A DNA stretch of 60,687 nucleotides from a bacterium HR10 (GCA_002923315.1 BEHM01000020.1:1-60687), one strand, 5' to 3'; positions 1-8,509 are shown, counted from the stretch's first letter. Notes: a model not told the origin generated them from the sequence alone. A program made the numbers and translations.

Positions 1-124
1 GATGGGCTTCCGCCGCCTCATCCTGCCGGAGAATAATCGCCGGAGCGTGGACGCTCCGGCCGCACTGGAGGTCATCGGCGTGCGCTCGATCTTCGAAGCG
101 CTCGAGCTGGTGGTATCGGAATGA
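1..124 (+). CDS. radA: DNA repair protein RadA, C-terminal end (partial)
   Basis: Only the last 40 codons are in the window; the frame enters at base 2 and stops at 122-124. The tail reads G-F-R-R-L-I-L-P-E-N-N, then E-V-I-G-V-R-S-I-F-E-A-L. This is the usual end of the Lon-protease-like domain of RadA, the RecA-related branch-migration helicase of recombinational repair. The next gene is yacL and then ispD and ispF, an order commonly seen with radA, which supports the call. The N-terminal zinc finger and ATPase motor lie upstream of the window and cannot be checked. Confidence 0.8.
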   Translation, partial: MGFRRLILPENNRRSVDAPAALEVIGVRSIFEALELVVSE

Positions 125-197
125 GCGGAGGGACATCGAGCGCTCGCCGTCGCATCGGATCGCCATGCCCTCATGGTATGGTGAGTGGAGGGAGCAG

Positions 198-1241
198 ATG
201 AGGGTGAATACGGATGTCCTCTTGATTCGCATCATCTTCACAGCGATACTCATCGCGGCGGGATATTTCCTTCGCCCCGTCTCTCATGACGCGCGTCTCT
301 CGGTGGGAGCGGCTGGAGCCCTGGCGCTGGCCATCATCTTCTTCGAGACGCGCGTGCGTCGGGCTTCGTTGAAGACGCTGATCGGAGCGGCCATGGGGTC
401 CATTCTCGGCATCGTCGGCGCGACGCTCATCGGTTTCCTCATCACCGTTCAGGGCGCCTTGCCCCCGGACGTGCGCGCCTCCGTGACGTTGGCGTTGCTG
501 CTGCTGATGGCGTATGTGGGCCTGATGGTCGGCGCCGCCAAGGGAGAGTTCCTCGATCTCTCGGCGCTGGGCGGGTTCGTGCGCGAGCGCAGTTCGCGGA
601 ATATGAAGATCCTCGATACGAGCGTCATTATTGATGGGCGCATCGCGGACATCGTGGAGACGGGATTCCTCGAGGGCGTGCTCGTGATCCCGAATTTCAT
701 CCTCCGGGAGTTGCAACAGATCGCCGATTCCCCGGATGCGCACAAGCGCAATCGTGGTCGGCGGGGATTGGACATCTTGCAGCGGTTGCAGACCAAGCAT
801 GGGATCACGGTTCAATTCTCCGAGGTTGATTTCCCAGAGCTTCGGGATGTGGATCAGAAGCTCATCGAGTTGGCCAAGCAGTTGGGGGCCAAGATCGTGA
901 CCAACGATTTCAATCTCAATAAGGTGGCGCAACTGCGGGGTGTCGAGGTCTTGAACATCAACGAACTGGCCAATGCGTTGAAGCCCGTGGTCTTGCCCGG
1001 CGAGACGATGCGCGTCTTCATCCTCAAGGAGGGGAAGGAGGCCAATCAGGGCGTCGCGTATCTGGACGATGGGACGATGGTCGTCGTGGATAACGCGCGC
1101 AAGATGATCGGCAAGACCATCGAGGCGACGGTGACCAGCGTCTTGCAGACGACGGCGGGGAAGATGATCTTCGGGCGATACGTCGAGGACGCGCGTTCGA
1201 CGCGAGGTTCGCGGTCCTCGCACGTGGCGGAGGAATCCTGA
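198..1241 (+). CDS. yacL: PIN/TRAM domain membrane protein (YacL family)
   Basis: About 347 residues. Hydrophobic segments fill roughly the first 115 residues (three or four membrane helices). A PIN-type nuclease domain follows, opening with I-L-D-T-S-V-I-I-D-G-R (Asp about 140) and containing a second acidic cluster around I-V-T-N-D-F-N. The last 70 residues look like a TRAM RNA-binding fold. I chose the ATG at 198 because GGAGGGAG sits just upstream; an in-frame ATG at 165 has no such site. The family is widespread next to radA/ispD; its in vivo RNA target is not established. PIN residues suggest a metal-dependent RNase at the inner membrane. Confidence 0.85.
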   Translation: MRVNTDVLLIRIIFTAILIAAGYFLRPVSHDARLSVGAAGALALAIIFFETRVRRASLKTLIGAAMGSILGIVGATLIGFLITVQGALPPDVRASVTLALLLLMAYVGLMVGAAKGEFLDLSALGGFVRERSSRNMKILDTSVIIDGRIADIVETGFLEGVLVIPNFILRELQQIADSPDAHKRNRGRRGLDILQRLQTKHGITVQFSEVDFPELRDVDQKLIELAKQLGAKIVTNDFNLNKVAQLRGVEVLNINELANALKPVVLPGETMRVFILKEGKEANQGVAYLDDGTMVVVDNARKMIGKTIEATVTSVLQTTAGKMIFGRYVEDARSTRGSRSSHVAEES

Positions 1242-1269
1242 GCGTCTCCGAAGCGGGGTCGGGGCGGGT

Positions 1270-1968
1270 GTGAGTCAGCGTACCGTCGCCATCATCGTCG
1301 CCGCGGGACGAGGGCGGAGAATGGGCGCGGAAGTCCCGAAGGCGTTCCTCCCGTTGCTGGGGGAGCCGATTCTGCTTCGCGCGCTGCGACCATTTGAGGC
1401 GTGCGCGGACGTGCATCGAGTGCTCGTCGTCGTGCCGGAGGAGCTGCGCTCGCGCGCCGAGGCGATGCTCGGCTCCGCGCCGTTGACGAAACTCGAGGCC
1501 GTGATCGCGGGCGGGCCCGAACGGGCGCATTCGGTCTTTCGCGCCTTGCGGGCGATCCCGCACGACGTCGCCGACATCCTCCTCGTTCATGATGGCGTTC
1601 GGCCCTTCGTGACGCCTGAGGAGATCGCGCGCGTCATCGCGCGCGCGCGGACAAGTGGAGCGGCCATTCTGGCCGTCCCCATCGCCGAGACGGTCAAGGA
1701 GGTCGAGGACGAACGCATCGTCGCCACCCTGGATCGTCGTCGCCTCTATCTCGCGCAAACGCCGCAAGCGTTCCGCGCGACGATCCTCCGGGAGGCGTAT
1801 GAGCGCGCCATGCGGGAGGGGATCGTGGCGACCGATGACGCCGCGCTCGTCGAACGCTGCGGATGGCCGGTCGTCATCGTGGAGGGATCGGTGCGCAATC
1901 TGAAGATCACTTGGCCTGAAGACCTGTTCATAGCCGAAGCGCTGCTGCGCGCCAGGGAGGGGGGATGA
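1270..1968 (+). CDS. ispD: 2-C-methyl-D-erythritol 4-phosphate cytidylyltransferase
   Basis: 232 residues, normal length for IspD. It transfers CMP from CTP to MEP, the third step of the non-mevalonate isoprenoid pathway, in the cytoplasm. The nucleotide-binding N-terminus I-I-V-A-A-G-R-G-R-R-M-G with a following Lys (P-K-A-F) and the L-V-H-D-G-V-R-P-F motif near residue 105 are diagnostic. The start is GTG at 1270, with only a weak G-rich upstream site. The stop overlaps the ispF start by 4 bp (ATGA), so the two are translationally coupled. Confidence 0.95.
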   Translation: MSQRTVAIIVAAGRGRRMGAEVPKAFLPLLGEPILLRALRPFEACADVHRVLVVVPEELRSRAEAMLGSAPLTKLEAVIAGGPERAHSVFRALRAIPHDVADILLVHDGVRPFVTPEEIARVIARARTSGAAILAVPIAETVKEVEDERIVATLDRRRLYLAQTPQAFRATILREAYERAMREGIVATDDAALVERCGWPVVIVEGSVRNLKITWPEDLFIAEALLRAREGG

Positions 1969-2450
1969 GCGAGCGCGTGGGCCTGGGATACGATCTCCAT
2001 CGCTTGGTCAAGGGACGACGGCTCGTCCTCGGGGGGATCGAGATCCCCTTCGCCAAGGGACTGGCGGGACATTCCGATGCCGACGTCGTTCTTCATAGCA
2101 TCTGCGATGCGCTCTTGGGGGCCGCGGCGCTCGGCGATCTGGGGCGACATTTTCCGGACACGGATCCGCGCTATGCGGGCATCAGCAGTGCGCGACTCCT
2201 GGAGACCGTTCTCGCGGAGATCACCCGTCACGGGTTCGAGATCGAGAACGTGGATGTGACGATCGTGGCCGAAGCGCCTCGGCTCGCCCCTGTGCTCGGC
2301 GCGATGCGCGAGCGCGTGGCCGAACTGCTGCGCATCTCGTCGGATCGGGTCAACATCAAGGCGAAGACCAACGAGGGCGTGGGGGCGATCGGTCGTGGGG
2401 AAGCCATCGCCGCCTATGCCGTATGCCTGCTGCGCCGCGCTCAGACGTGA
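1965..2450 (+). CDS. ispF: 2-C-methyl-D-erythritol 2,4-cyclodiphosphate synthase
   Basis: 161 residues, full length for this trimeric zinc enzyme, which cyclises CDP-ME-2-phosphate with release of CMP. Metal ligands are visible as Asp10 and His12 in G-Y-D-L-H and His44 in D-V-V-L-H. The G-H-S-D-A-D motif (residues 35-40) and the C-terminal K-T-N-E-G-V-G-A-I-G-R-G segment are also typical. The gene overlaps ispD by 4 bp and is followed 9 bp later by the nucleoside phosphorylase gene, so MEP and salvage genes probably share a transcript. Confidence 0.96.
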   Translation: MSERVGLGYDLHRLVKGRRLVLGGIEIPFAKGLAGHSDADVVLHSICDALLGAAALGDLGRHFPDTDPRYAGISSARLLETVLAEITRHGFEIENVDVTIVAEAPRLAPVLGAMRERVAELLRISSDRVNIKAKTNEGVGAIGRGEAIAAYAVCLLRRAQT

Positions 2451-2459
2451 GGGGAGCCC

Positions 2460-3761
2460 ATGCGCGCCGTTGATCTGATCCGAAAGAAGCGGGAGGGACA
2501 GGCGCTCACGCCCGCGGAGATCGCGTTCCTCATTCGCGGCTACACGCGCGGGGAGATCCCCGACTATCAGATGGCGGCCTTTTTGATGGCGACCGTGTGG
2601 CGCGGCATGACGCCGGAGGAGACGCTGGCGCTCACGGAAGAGATGGTGCGTTCGGGGCGGACGCTGGATCTGTCGCATCTGCCGGAAGCGAAAGTGGACA
2701 AGCACAGCACCGGCGGCGTGGGCGATAAGACCTCGCTCGTGCTGACGCCGATCGTGGCCGCGGCCGGCGTGCGCGTGCCGATGATCTCCGGTCGTGGCCT
2801 GGCGCACACGGGCGGGACCCTGGATAAGCTGGAATCCATCCCGGGATTTCGCGTGCAGCTTCCTCTGGAGACGATCCGTCAGTTGGTCGAACGCGTGGGC
2901 GCTGTGCTCGTCGGGCAGAGCGAGGAGATCGTCCCGGCCGATCGCAAGCTCTATGCCCTGCGCGATGTCACGGCGACGGTGGAGTGCATCCCGTTGATCG
3001 TCGCCAGCATCATGAGCAAGAAGATCGCCGAGGGGATTGATGCGCTCGTGCTCGACGTCAAAGTGGGGAAGGGGGCGTTCATGAAGACCGAGGCGGAGGC
3101 GCGCGATCTGGCCGAGCGCCTGGTGGACGTCGGGCGGCGCTTGGGCAAGCGCGTGCGCGCGCTGCTGACGGATATGAACCAACCGCTCGGGCGCGCCATT
3201 GGGAATGCCCTGGAGGTGATCGAGAGCCTGGAGACGTTGAAGGGGCAGGGCCCGGAGGACCTGCGCGCGCTCTCCCTGGAATTGGCCGCGCACATGCTCG
3301 TTGTGGGCGATCGCGCCGCGGATTTGGATGACGCGCGGCGAACCGCCGAGCGTCTCCTCCACAGTGGGGCCGCCTTGGAGAAATTTCGGCAGATCATTGA
3401 AGCACAAGGCGGGGATCCGCGCGTCGTGGACGATTACGCTCGCTTGCCGCAGGCGCAATTCCGGTGGGACTATGTCGCGGAGACCGAAGGCGTGGTGATC
3501 GAGGCCCATGCTGAGCGGCTCGGTCTGGCGACGATGCTGCTGGGCGCCGGACGCGAGACCCTTCACTCACCCCTTGATCACGCCGTCGGTCTCATCGTTC
3601 ACAAGAAGGTGGGTGAGCGGGTGGCGCGGGGCGAAGCGCTCTGCACGCTCTTGTACAACGATCCGGAGCGACTTCGCCGGGCTCTGGAACATGTTCGCGC
3701 CGCATTTGTTCTGGACGATTCCGCGCCGCCCCCAGATCCGTTGATCAAAGCCGTCTTATGA
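2460..3761 (+). CDS. pdp: Pyrimidine-nucleoside phosphorylase
   Basis: 433 residues, normal for PyNP/thymidine phosphorylases. The enzyme phosphorolyses uridine and thymidine (or deoxyuridine) to base plus pentose-1-phosphate. The N-terminal helical domain starts M-R-A-V-D-L-I-R-K-K. The phosphate-binding stretch K-H-S-T-G-G-V-G-D-K-T-S is near residue 81, followed by S-G-R-G-L-A-H-T-G-G-T-L-D-K-L-E. The C-terminal alpha/beta domain is complete. GGGGAG precedes the ATG. The transporter, PNP, kinase and deaminase that follow place it in nucleoside salvage. Thymidine versus uridine preference cannot be read from sequence alone. Confidence 0.93.
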   Translation: MRAVDLIRKKREGQALTPAEIAFLIRGYTRGEIPDYQMAAFLMATVWRGMTPEETLALTEEMVRSGRTLDLSHLPEAKVDKHSTGGVGDKTSLVLTPIVAAAGVRVPMISGRGLAHTGGTLDKLESIPGFRVQLPLETIRQLVERVGAVLVGQSEEIVPADRKLYALRDVTATVECIPLIVASIMSKKIAEGIDALVLDVKVGKGAFMKTEAEARDLAERLVDVGRRLGKRVRALLTDMNQPLGRAIGNALEVIESLETLKGQGPEDLRALSLELAAHMLVVGDRAADLDDARRTAERLLHSGAALEKFRQIIEAQGGDPRVVDDYARLPQAQFRWDYVAETEGVVIEAHAERLGLATMLLGAGRETLHSPLDHAVGLIVHKKVGERVARGEALCTLLYNDPERLRRALEHVRAAFVLDDSAPPPDPLIKAVL

Positions 3762-3839
3762 GAGCTCGCTCGCCGGCCTCTCCTCTCGCCCGGGCCCGAC
3801 GCCATCTGGAGGAAGATCTCCGCACTCCGAGGAGGGGGG

Positions 3840-5273
3840 ATGAATACCGATCGGATGTTTCGGCTCAAGATAGGGCTCATCCTCATCGCATTGCTCATCG
3901 CTGCAGGAGCGCTCACCATCATCGGGGAGCCAGAACGCGAGCCTCCGTCCCCGAGGCCGTCTCTCGCGTGGCCTTCGCGCGAGCCGTCACAAGCCGTGAG
4001 CGCGAGCGAGTCGTCATCGCGTGATCTGCGCGATCGCGCGCGCGCGGCCACTGTCCCCTGGACCACGCGAGCGCTCAGCGTGGTCGGCGTCCTCGTCATC
4101 CTGGGGATCGCCTTCCTCCTCTCGAACAGCCCGCGCGAGGTGAGCGCGCGGATTCTCCTCTGGGGGATGGGGCTGCAGATCGCGCTGGCACTGCTGATCC
4201 TCCGGACCGCTCCGGGACGATGGTTCTTCGATCGGCTCGGCGATCTGATCCGGCGGCTTCTGGCCTTCGCCGTCGAAGGTGCGACGTTCGTCTTCGGCCC
4301 CCTGGCCGGAGAGAGCCTGGGCGTCATCTTCGCCTTTCGGGTGCTGCCGACGATCATCTTCGTCTCGTCGTTCTTCTCGATCCTCTACTATCTCGGCATC
4401 ATGCAGCGGATCGTGCTCGGTATGGCCAGGTTCATGACCTGGACGATGAGGGTGAGCGGGGCCGAGAGCTTGGCCGCCGCGGCCAACGTCTTCATGGGGC
4501 AGACGGAGGCGCCGTTGATCATCGCGCCGTATGTCCCTTCGATGACGCGTTCGGAGCTGTTATGCCTGATGCTCGGGGGGATGGCGACGATCGCCGGCGG
4601 CGTCATGGCCGCTTACATCGGCATGGGGATCAATCCCGTCTATCTGCTGACGGGGAGCGTCATGGCCGCGCCGGGGACGATCATGATGGCGAAGATCTTG
4701 ATCCCGGAGAAGGAGGAACCGCTCACGCGCGGCGTCGTGCGCATCGAGGTGAAGACTGAGGATCGCAACGTCATTGAGGCTGCCGCGCGGGGGGCCAGTG
4801 ACGGCGCGCGCTTGGCCATCAACGTCGCTGCTATGCTCATCGCCTTCATCGCCTTGATCGCTCTGGTGAACGCGATCCTCGGCTTTCTGCATGCTCGGGT
4901 GAGTGTCATTCCGCCGAATCTGCAATGGATCCTCGGGCGGATCTTCGCCCCGTTGGCGCTGGTCATGGGCGTGCCCATGGCGGACATCACGGAGGTGGGG
5001 AATCTGCTCGGGCAGAAGCTCATCCTCAACGAGTTCGTCGCCTATACGGAGTTGGCGCGGATTCAGTCGGAGCTGCATCCGCGTTCGGTGATGATCGCCA
5101 CCTACGCCCTCTGTGGATTCGCGAATTTCGCCTCCATCGGCATCCAGATCGGCGGGATCGGGGGGATCGCGCCCAATCGGCGGGGCGATCTCGCGGAGCT
5201 GGGCCTGCGGGCGATGATCGGCGGCTTCCTGACGACATGCCTGACGGGGACGATCGCCGGGTTGATCAGTTGA
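3840..5273 (+). CDS. nupC: Concentrative nucleoside transporter (NupC/CNT family)
   Basis: 477 residues with many hydrophobic helices; an inner-membrane cation-coupled nucleoside importer. The family motif G-Q-T-E-A-P-L begins at residue 220 and is followed by I-I-A-P-Y. G-G-I-G-G-I-A-P-N-R-R lies near the C-terminus, as in NupC proteins. Compared with the usual 400 residues there is an N-terminal extension of about 70: one hydrophobic segment and then a Pro/Ser/Arg-rich stretch. The ATG at 3840 has a GGAGGGGGG site directly upstream, so the extension appears real. The next gene is punA, so imported nucleosides would feed the salvage enzymes of this operon. Confidence 0.92.
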   Translation: MNTDRMFRLKIGLILIALLIAAGALTIIGEPEREPPSPRPSLAWPSREPSQAVSASESSSRDLRDRARAATVPWTTRALSVVGVLVILGIAFLLSNSPREVSARILLWGMGLQIALALLILRTAPGRWFFDRLGDLIRRLLAFAVEGATFVFGPLAGESLGVIFAFRVLPTIIFVSSFFSILYYLGIMQRIVLGMARFMTWTMRVSGAESLAAAANVFMGQTEAPLIIAPYVPSMTRSELLCLMLGGMATIAGGVMAAYIGMGINPVYLLTGSVMAAPGTIMMAKILIPEKEEPLTRGVVRIEVKTEDRNVIEAAARGASDGARLAINVAAMLIAFIALIALVNAILGFLHARVSVIPPNLQWILGRIFAPLALVMGVPMADITEVGNLLGQKLILNEFVAYTELARIQSELHPRSVMIATYALCGFANFASIGIQIGGIGGIAPNRRGDLAELGLRAMIGGFLTTCLTGTIAGLIS

Positions 5274-5339
5274 CCGGGTGAGCCACGATCGTCTAGCATG
5301 AGCAGCGAGAGAGGACGCGGAGGCACTCGAGGGGGGAGG

Positions 5340-6206
5340 ATGACGCTGTCGCTCTACGAACGCGTTCAGGAGGCGGTGCGCTTTATTCGGGCTCGAGGCG
5401 TCGTCTCGCCGGAGGTGGGCCTGGTGCTGGGTTCGGGACTGGGTGCCGTCGCAGAACGGCTCGCCGACGTCCTCGTGCTCGAGTACGCGGAGATCCCGCA
5501 TTTCCCACCGGTCACGGTCGTGGGACATCCCGGGCGCCTCTGGCTCGGTCGGCTGAGCGCAACGGCGGTCGCCGTCTTGCAGGGACGATTTCACTACTAC
5601 GAGGGATACTCAATGGAGGAGGTGACGTTCCCCGTCCGCGTGCTGGGCGCGCTCGGCGTGCGGGAGCTGATTGTGACGAACGCGGCCGGGGGGATCAATC
5701 TTCGACTGCGCCCGGGCTCGCTCATGCTCATCGCCGATCATCTCAACCTGATGGGGGTGAATCCCCTGCGCGGGCCGAACGAGGAGCGCTTCGGGCCGCG
5801 GTTCCCCGATATGACTGCCGTTTATTCCCCGCGACTTCGAGCGCTGGCGCGCGAGGTGGCGCGCGAGATGGGCCTGACGCTGGAGGAGGGCGTCTATGCG
5901 GCCGTGAGCGGGCCGAGCTACGAGACGCCAGCTGAAGTCCGCATGCTGCGGCAGTTGGGAGCGGATGCGGTCGGGATGTCTACCGTCCCCGAGGCGATCG
6001 TGGCGCGACACATGGGGATGGAGGTGCTCGGCATCTCTGTGATCGCCAATATGGCCGCCGGCATCGCCGAGCGCCCGCTCCGCCATGAGGATGTGCTGGA
6101 GGCCGCTGCGCGCGCAGCCGAGATTCTCGCCGAGTGGCTCGCTCGGCTCATCCCGCGCGTGCGCGCTCGCGGCATTTCGGAGAGCAGCGGAGAAGGATCT
6201 GTATGA
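5340..6206 (+). CDS. punA: Purine-nucleoside phosphorylase
   Basis: 288 residues from the ATG at 5340 (GGGGGGAGG just upstream; an upstream ATG at 5298 would add 14 low-complexity residues). Trimeric-type PNP, converting inosine/guanosine and phosphate to base plus ribose-1-phosphate. Motifs: G-L-V-L-G-S-G-L-G near residue 26, the G-R-F-H-Y-Y-E-G-Y phosphate-loop segment, V-T-N-A-A-G-G-I-N, and V-S-G-P-S-Y-E-T-P-A-E with M-S-T-V-P-E-A further on. All active-site segments of the family are present. The stop overlaps the udk start (ATGA). Confidence 0.94.
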   Translation: MTLSLYERVQEAVRFIRARGVVSPEVGLVLGSGLGAVAERLADVLVLEYAEIPHFPPVTVVGHPGRLWLGRLSATAVAVLQGRFHYYEGYSMEEVTFPVRVLGALGVRELIVTNAAGGINLRLRPGSLMLIADHLNLMGVNPLRGPNEERFGPRFPDMTAVYSPRLRALAREVAREMGLTLEEGVYAAVSGPSYETPAEVRMLRQLGADAVGMSTVPEAIVARHMGMEVLGISVIANMAAGIAERPLRHEDVLEAAARAAEILAEWLARLIPRVRARGISESSGEGSV

Positions 6207-6871
6207 CCGACGTCCGCCGTCCACCATCACGCGTCATGATCATCGGCATTTGTGGGGGGACCGGATCGGGGAAGACGACTGTCGCCCAGAAGATCCTGGA
6301 GGCCGTCGGCGCGGATCGCGTCGTCTATCTCCAGCAGGATGCGTACTACAAGGACGTGAGCCATGTGCCCCTGGAGGTGCGTCATACGCTCAATTTCGAT
6401 CATCCCGATGCCATCGACACGGATCTGCTCATCCAGCATATCGAAGAGTTGCGGGCGGGGCGGGCCATCGAACAACCGGTCTACGATTTCACGACGCACA
6501 CGCGCCGGCCGGAGACCCGGCACGTGGAGCCTCGACCCATCATCCTCGTCGAGGGCATTCTCGTCTTCGAGAATCCGCGACTGCGCGCGCTCATGGATTT
6601 GAAGATCTTCGTGGACACGGCCGACGACATTCGCTTCATTCGTCGCCTCATTCGCGACATCTCCGAGCGCGGCCGGACGGTCGAATCCGTGATCGCGCAG
6701 TATCTGGAGACCGTGCGCCCGATGCATCTGGAATTCGTCGAGCCGAGCAAGCGGTATGCGGACATCATCATCCCCGAGGGGGGGTATAACGTGGTGGGCA
6801 TTGACCTCATCATTGAGAAGATCAAGGCGTATTTAGCCGAGGTCGAGCGAGCGGAGGGAGCCGCACGATGA
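6203..6871 (+). CDS. udk: Uridine kinase
   Basis: 222 residues from the ATG at 6203, which overlaps the punA stop by 4 bp. Phosphorylates uridine and cytidine to UMP and CMP. The Walker A loop G-G-T-G-S-G-K-T occupies residues 18-25. It is followed by the D-A-Y-Y-K-D region, N-F-D-H-P-D-A-I-D (typical of Udk), Y-D-F-T-T-H-T-R and I-L-V-E-G-I-L-V-F. The stop overlaps cdd by 4 bp. Longer frames start at 6134 but lie inside punA and add no recognisable sequence. Confidence 0.95.
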   Translation: MTDVRRPPSRVMIIGICGGTGSGKTTVAQKILEAVGADRVVYLQQDAYYKDVSHVPLEVRHTLNFDHPDAIDTDLLIQHIEELRAGRAIEQPVYDFTTHTRRPETRHVEPRPIILVEGILVFENPRLRALMDLKIFVDTADDIRFIRRLIRDISERGRTVESVIAQYLETVRPMHLEFVEPSKRYADIIIPEGGYNVVGIDLIIEKIKAYLAEVERAEGAAR

Positions 6872-7257
6872 CGGATGCCGAGTTGATCGAGCGCGCGACA
6901 GCCGCGCGCGCCCTCGCCTACGCGCCGTATTCGGAATTCGCCGTGGGCGCGGCCGTGCTCACGGCCGATGGGCGCGTCTTCACCGGATGCAACATCGAGA
7001 ACGCGAGCTACGGATTGACCATATGCGCCGAACGCGTCGCGCTCTTCAAAGCGGTCTCCGAAGGCGCGCGCGCGTTTCACCGCCTCGCCATCGTCGCCGA
7101 TACGGAGGCCCTGGTCTCCCCCTGCGGCGCCTGTCGCCAGGTGCTGTGGGAGTTCGCGCCGGATCTCCTCATCATCTCGGCCAATCTCAAAGGCCGGATG
7201 CGCATGCGACCGCTTCGGGACCTGCTCCCGGAGCCGTTCGATGCGCGCCTGCTCTGA
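6868..7257 (+). CDS. cdd: Cytidine deaminase
   Basis: 129 residues, the size of small tetrameric cytidine deaminases, which convert cytidine/deoxycytidine to uridine/deoxyuridine. The zinc site is complete: C53-A-E55 (catalytic Glu55) and P-C86-G-A-C89. The substrate-binding N-I-E-N-A-S-Y segment (42-48) is also present. It is the last gene of the salvage operon, coupled to udk by an ATGA overlap, and converges on grpE. Confidence 0.96.
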   Translation: MTDAELIERATAARALAYAPYSEFAVGAAVLTADGRVFTGCNIENASYGLTICAERVALFKAVSEGARAFHRLAIVADTEALVSPCGACRQVLWEFAPDLLIISANLKGRMRMRPLRDLLPEPFDARLL

Positions 7258-7290
7258 GCGCGGTGGCGCTTGTGGTGATCCCGCGCGCTC
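7256..7290. terminator. Possible bidirectional hairpin between cdd and grpE
   Basis: GAGCGCG (7256-7262) is complementary to CGCGCTC (7284-7290), around a 21-base loop, in the 31-bp gap between convergent genes. There is no T-run on either side, so it is a weak terminator candidate at best. Confidence 0.3.
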
Positions 7291-7897
7291 ACGGCGAGTC
7301 GGCCGATTCGGCGCGCTCGCGTGCCGTCGTGTCGGCGACCGTCACGACGACGCGCGCCGGACGCAGGATGTGATCCCCCCAGCGGTACCCCTTCCGGACT
7401 TCGCGCACGATCGTCTGCTCCTCGTGCTCGCGACTGGGGATGGCTTCCACCGCCTCATGCAGCGTGGGATCGAACTTTCGGCCGAGGCTCTCATAGGGGC
7501 GAACGCCGCAGGCGTCCAGCAGGCGCATGAGCTGACGATGAATGAGGTGCAGCGCTTCGTCGGTCGCCGACTCCGTCGGCTCCGTTCGCGCGCGCTCCCG
7601 CTGCAGGCCCAGGACCTGCTCGAAGGCATCCAGCACTTGCAAGACCTCCAGTAGGACCTTGCGCACCCCCTCGCGCACGCGCTCGCTCAACTCGCGCTCG
7701 ATGCGCTTGCGGTAGTTGTCGAAGTCGGCCAGCGCCCGCAAATAGCGCCGGTGCTCGGCCGCCAGCTCTCTTCGAAGCTGTTCGACCTCAGCCGTCAGGT
7801 GCGCCAGCTCTGAGAAGCCGCGCGCAGACTCCTCGGGATGCCTCGGGGCGAGCTCCCATTGGCGCTCCGCCGAAGGCCTCTCCTCCCGCTCGATCAT
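7289..7897 (-). CDS. grpE: Nucleotide exchange factor GrpE
   Basis: 202 residues, typical GrpE length. GrpE is the dimeric exchange factor that releases ADP from DnaK. The first 40 residues are charged and variable, followed by a long coiled coil (about 35-95, with A-D-F-D-N-Y-R-K-R as in GrpE). The C-terminal beta-wing domain contains F-D-P-T-L-H-E-A-V and V-R-K-G-Y-R-W-G-D-H-I-L-R-P-A-R-V-V-V. GGGAGAGG precedes the ATG. It lies 48 bp downstream of hsp20 on the same strand and is probably cotranscribed with it. dnaK and dnaJ are not in the window. Confidence 0.95.
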   Translation of the reverse strand: MIEREERPSAERQWELAPRHPEESARGFSELAHLTAEVEQLRRELAAEHRRYLRALADFDNYRKRIERELSERVREGVRKVLLEVLQVLDAFEQVLGLQRERARTEPTESATDEALHLIHRQLMRLLDACGVRPYESLGRKFDPTLHEAVEAIPSREHEEQTIVREVRKGYRWGDHILRPARVVVTVADTTARERAESADSP

Positions 7898-7945
7898 GAG
7901 CGCCTCTCCCGATGTCGAGGTCTCGGACCGAGGCGTTCGGCCCGC

Positions 7946-8389
7946 TCACCGCACCTTGATCTCTACCTGTCGCGGCTTGGCTTCCGGCTTCTTGGGGATC
8001 GTGATCCGCAGCACGCCATCGCGATATTCGGCGCTGATGTTCTCGATATCCATGTTGGGCGAGAGCGTGAAGCTACGACTGAAGCGCCCATAGGGGCGCT
8101 CCACGCGATGGTAGCTCTCGGGCCGATCCTCATGCTCCAGGCGGCGTTCCCCGCTCACAGTCAGGACGTTCTTCTCCACGCTCACTTGAATCTCATCCTT
8201 GTTGATGCCCGGCAAATCGAACAGAAGCTCCATGCCCTCGGTGTTCTCGTAGATGTCCACGGCCGGGGTCCACCCTCCGGCCACCTCTTCCTCCGGGCGC
8301 GTGCGGAAGACTTCGCGAAAGAGCCGATTGATCTCCTCTTGCAAATTCATCAGCTCGCGGAATGGATCACCGCGTCGAATGCGCATCAT
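7946..8389 (-). CDS. Small heat shock protein Hsp20 (alpha-crystallin family)
   Basis: 147 residues. ATP-independent holdase that binds unfolding proteins in the cytoplasm. The N-terminal arm contains D-P-F-R-E-L-M-N-L-Q-E-E-I; the alpha-crystallin domain runs from about residue 38 (W-T-P-A-V-D-I-Y-E) with V-L-T-V-S-G-E-R-R, and ends with Y-R-D-G-V-L-R-I-T-I-P-K-K-P. I set the start at 8389 because AAGGAGG (8398-8404) is 8 bases upstream of it. The in-frame ATG at 8407 would overlap that site. Longer upstream frames look non-coding. A sigma-54-type promoter lies about 105 bp upstream and grpE follows. Confidence 0.93.
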   Translation of the reverse strand: MMRIRRGDPFRELMNLQEEINRLFREVFRTRPEEEVAGGWTPAVDIYENTEGMELLFDLPGINKDEIQVSVEKNVLTVSGERRLEHEDRPESYHRVERPYGRFSRSFTLSPNMDIENISAEYRDGVLRITIPKKPEAKPRQVEIKVR

Positions 8390-8447
8390 CGCGTCAGCCT
8401 CCTTCATGAAATTCTCACCCTCCCCTTGTGAAACCTCGCTCCGCTCG

Positions 8448-8474
8448 CTCACGAAATGCGTGGCACTTCGTGAG
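8448..8474 (-). promoter_or_regulatory. Perfect inverted repeat in the hsp20 leader
   Basis: CTCACGAA (8448-8455) and TTCGTGAG (8467-8474) form a perfect 8-bp inverted repeat with an 11-base spacer. It lies between the predicted hsp20 transcription start (about 8482) and the hsp20 ribosome-binding site. It could be an mRNA hairpin or a repressor operator. It does not match the CIRCE or HAIR consensus sequences. Confidence 0.5.
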
Positions 8475-8493
8475 GGCTTCCGCCATGAAGCTA

Positions 8494-8509
8494 AGCAAAC
8501 GGCGTGCCA
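8494..8509 (-). promoter_or_regulatory. Sigma-54 promoter for hsp20-grpE
   Basis: Read on the minus strand the site is TGGCAC, 5 bases, TTGCT, an exact match to the sigma-54 core consensus (TGGCAC-N5-TTGCW). It is intergenic and faces hsp20. Transcription would begin near 8482, leaving a leader of about 93 bases. No sigma-70-like hexamers as good as this were seen in the leader. An activator gene is not in the window. Confidence 0.7.
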
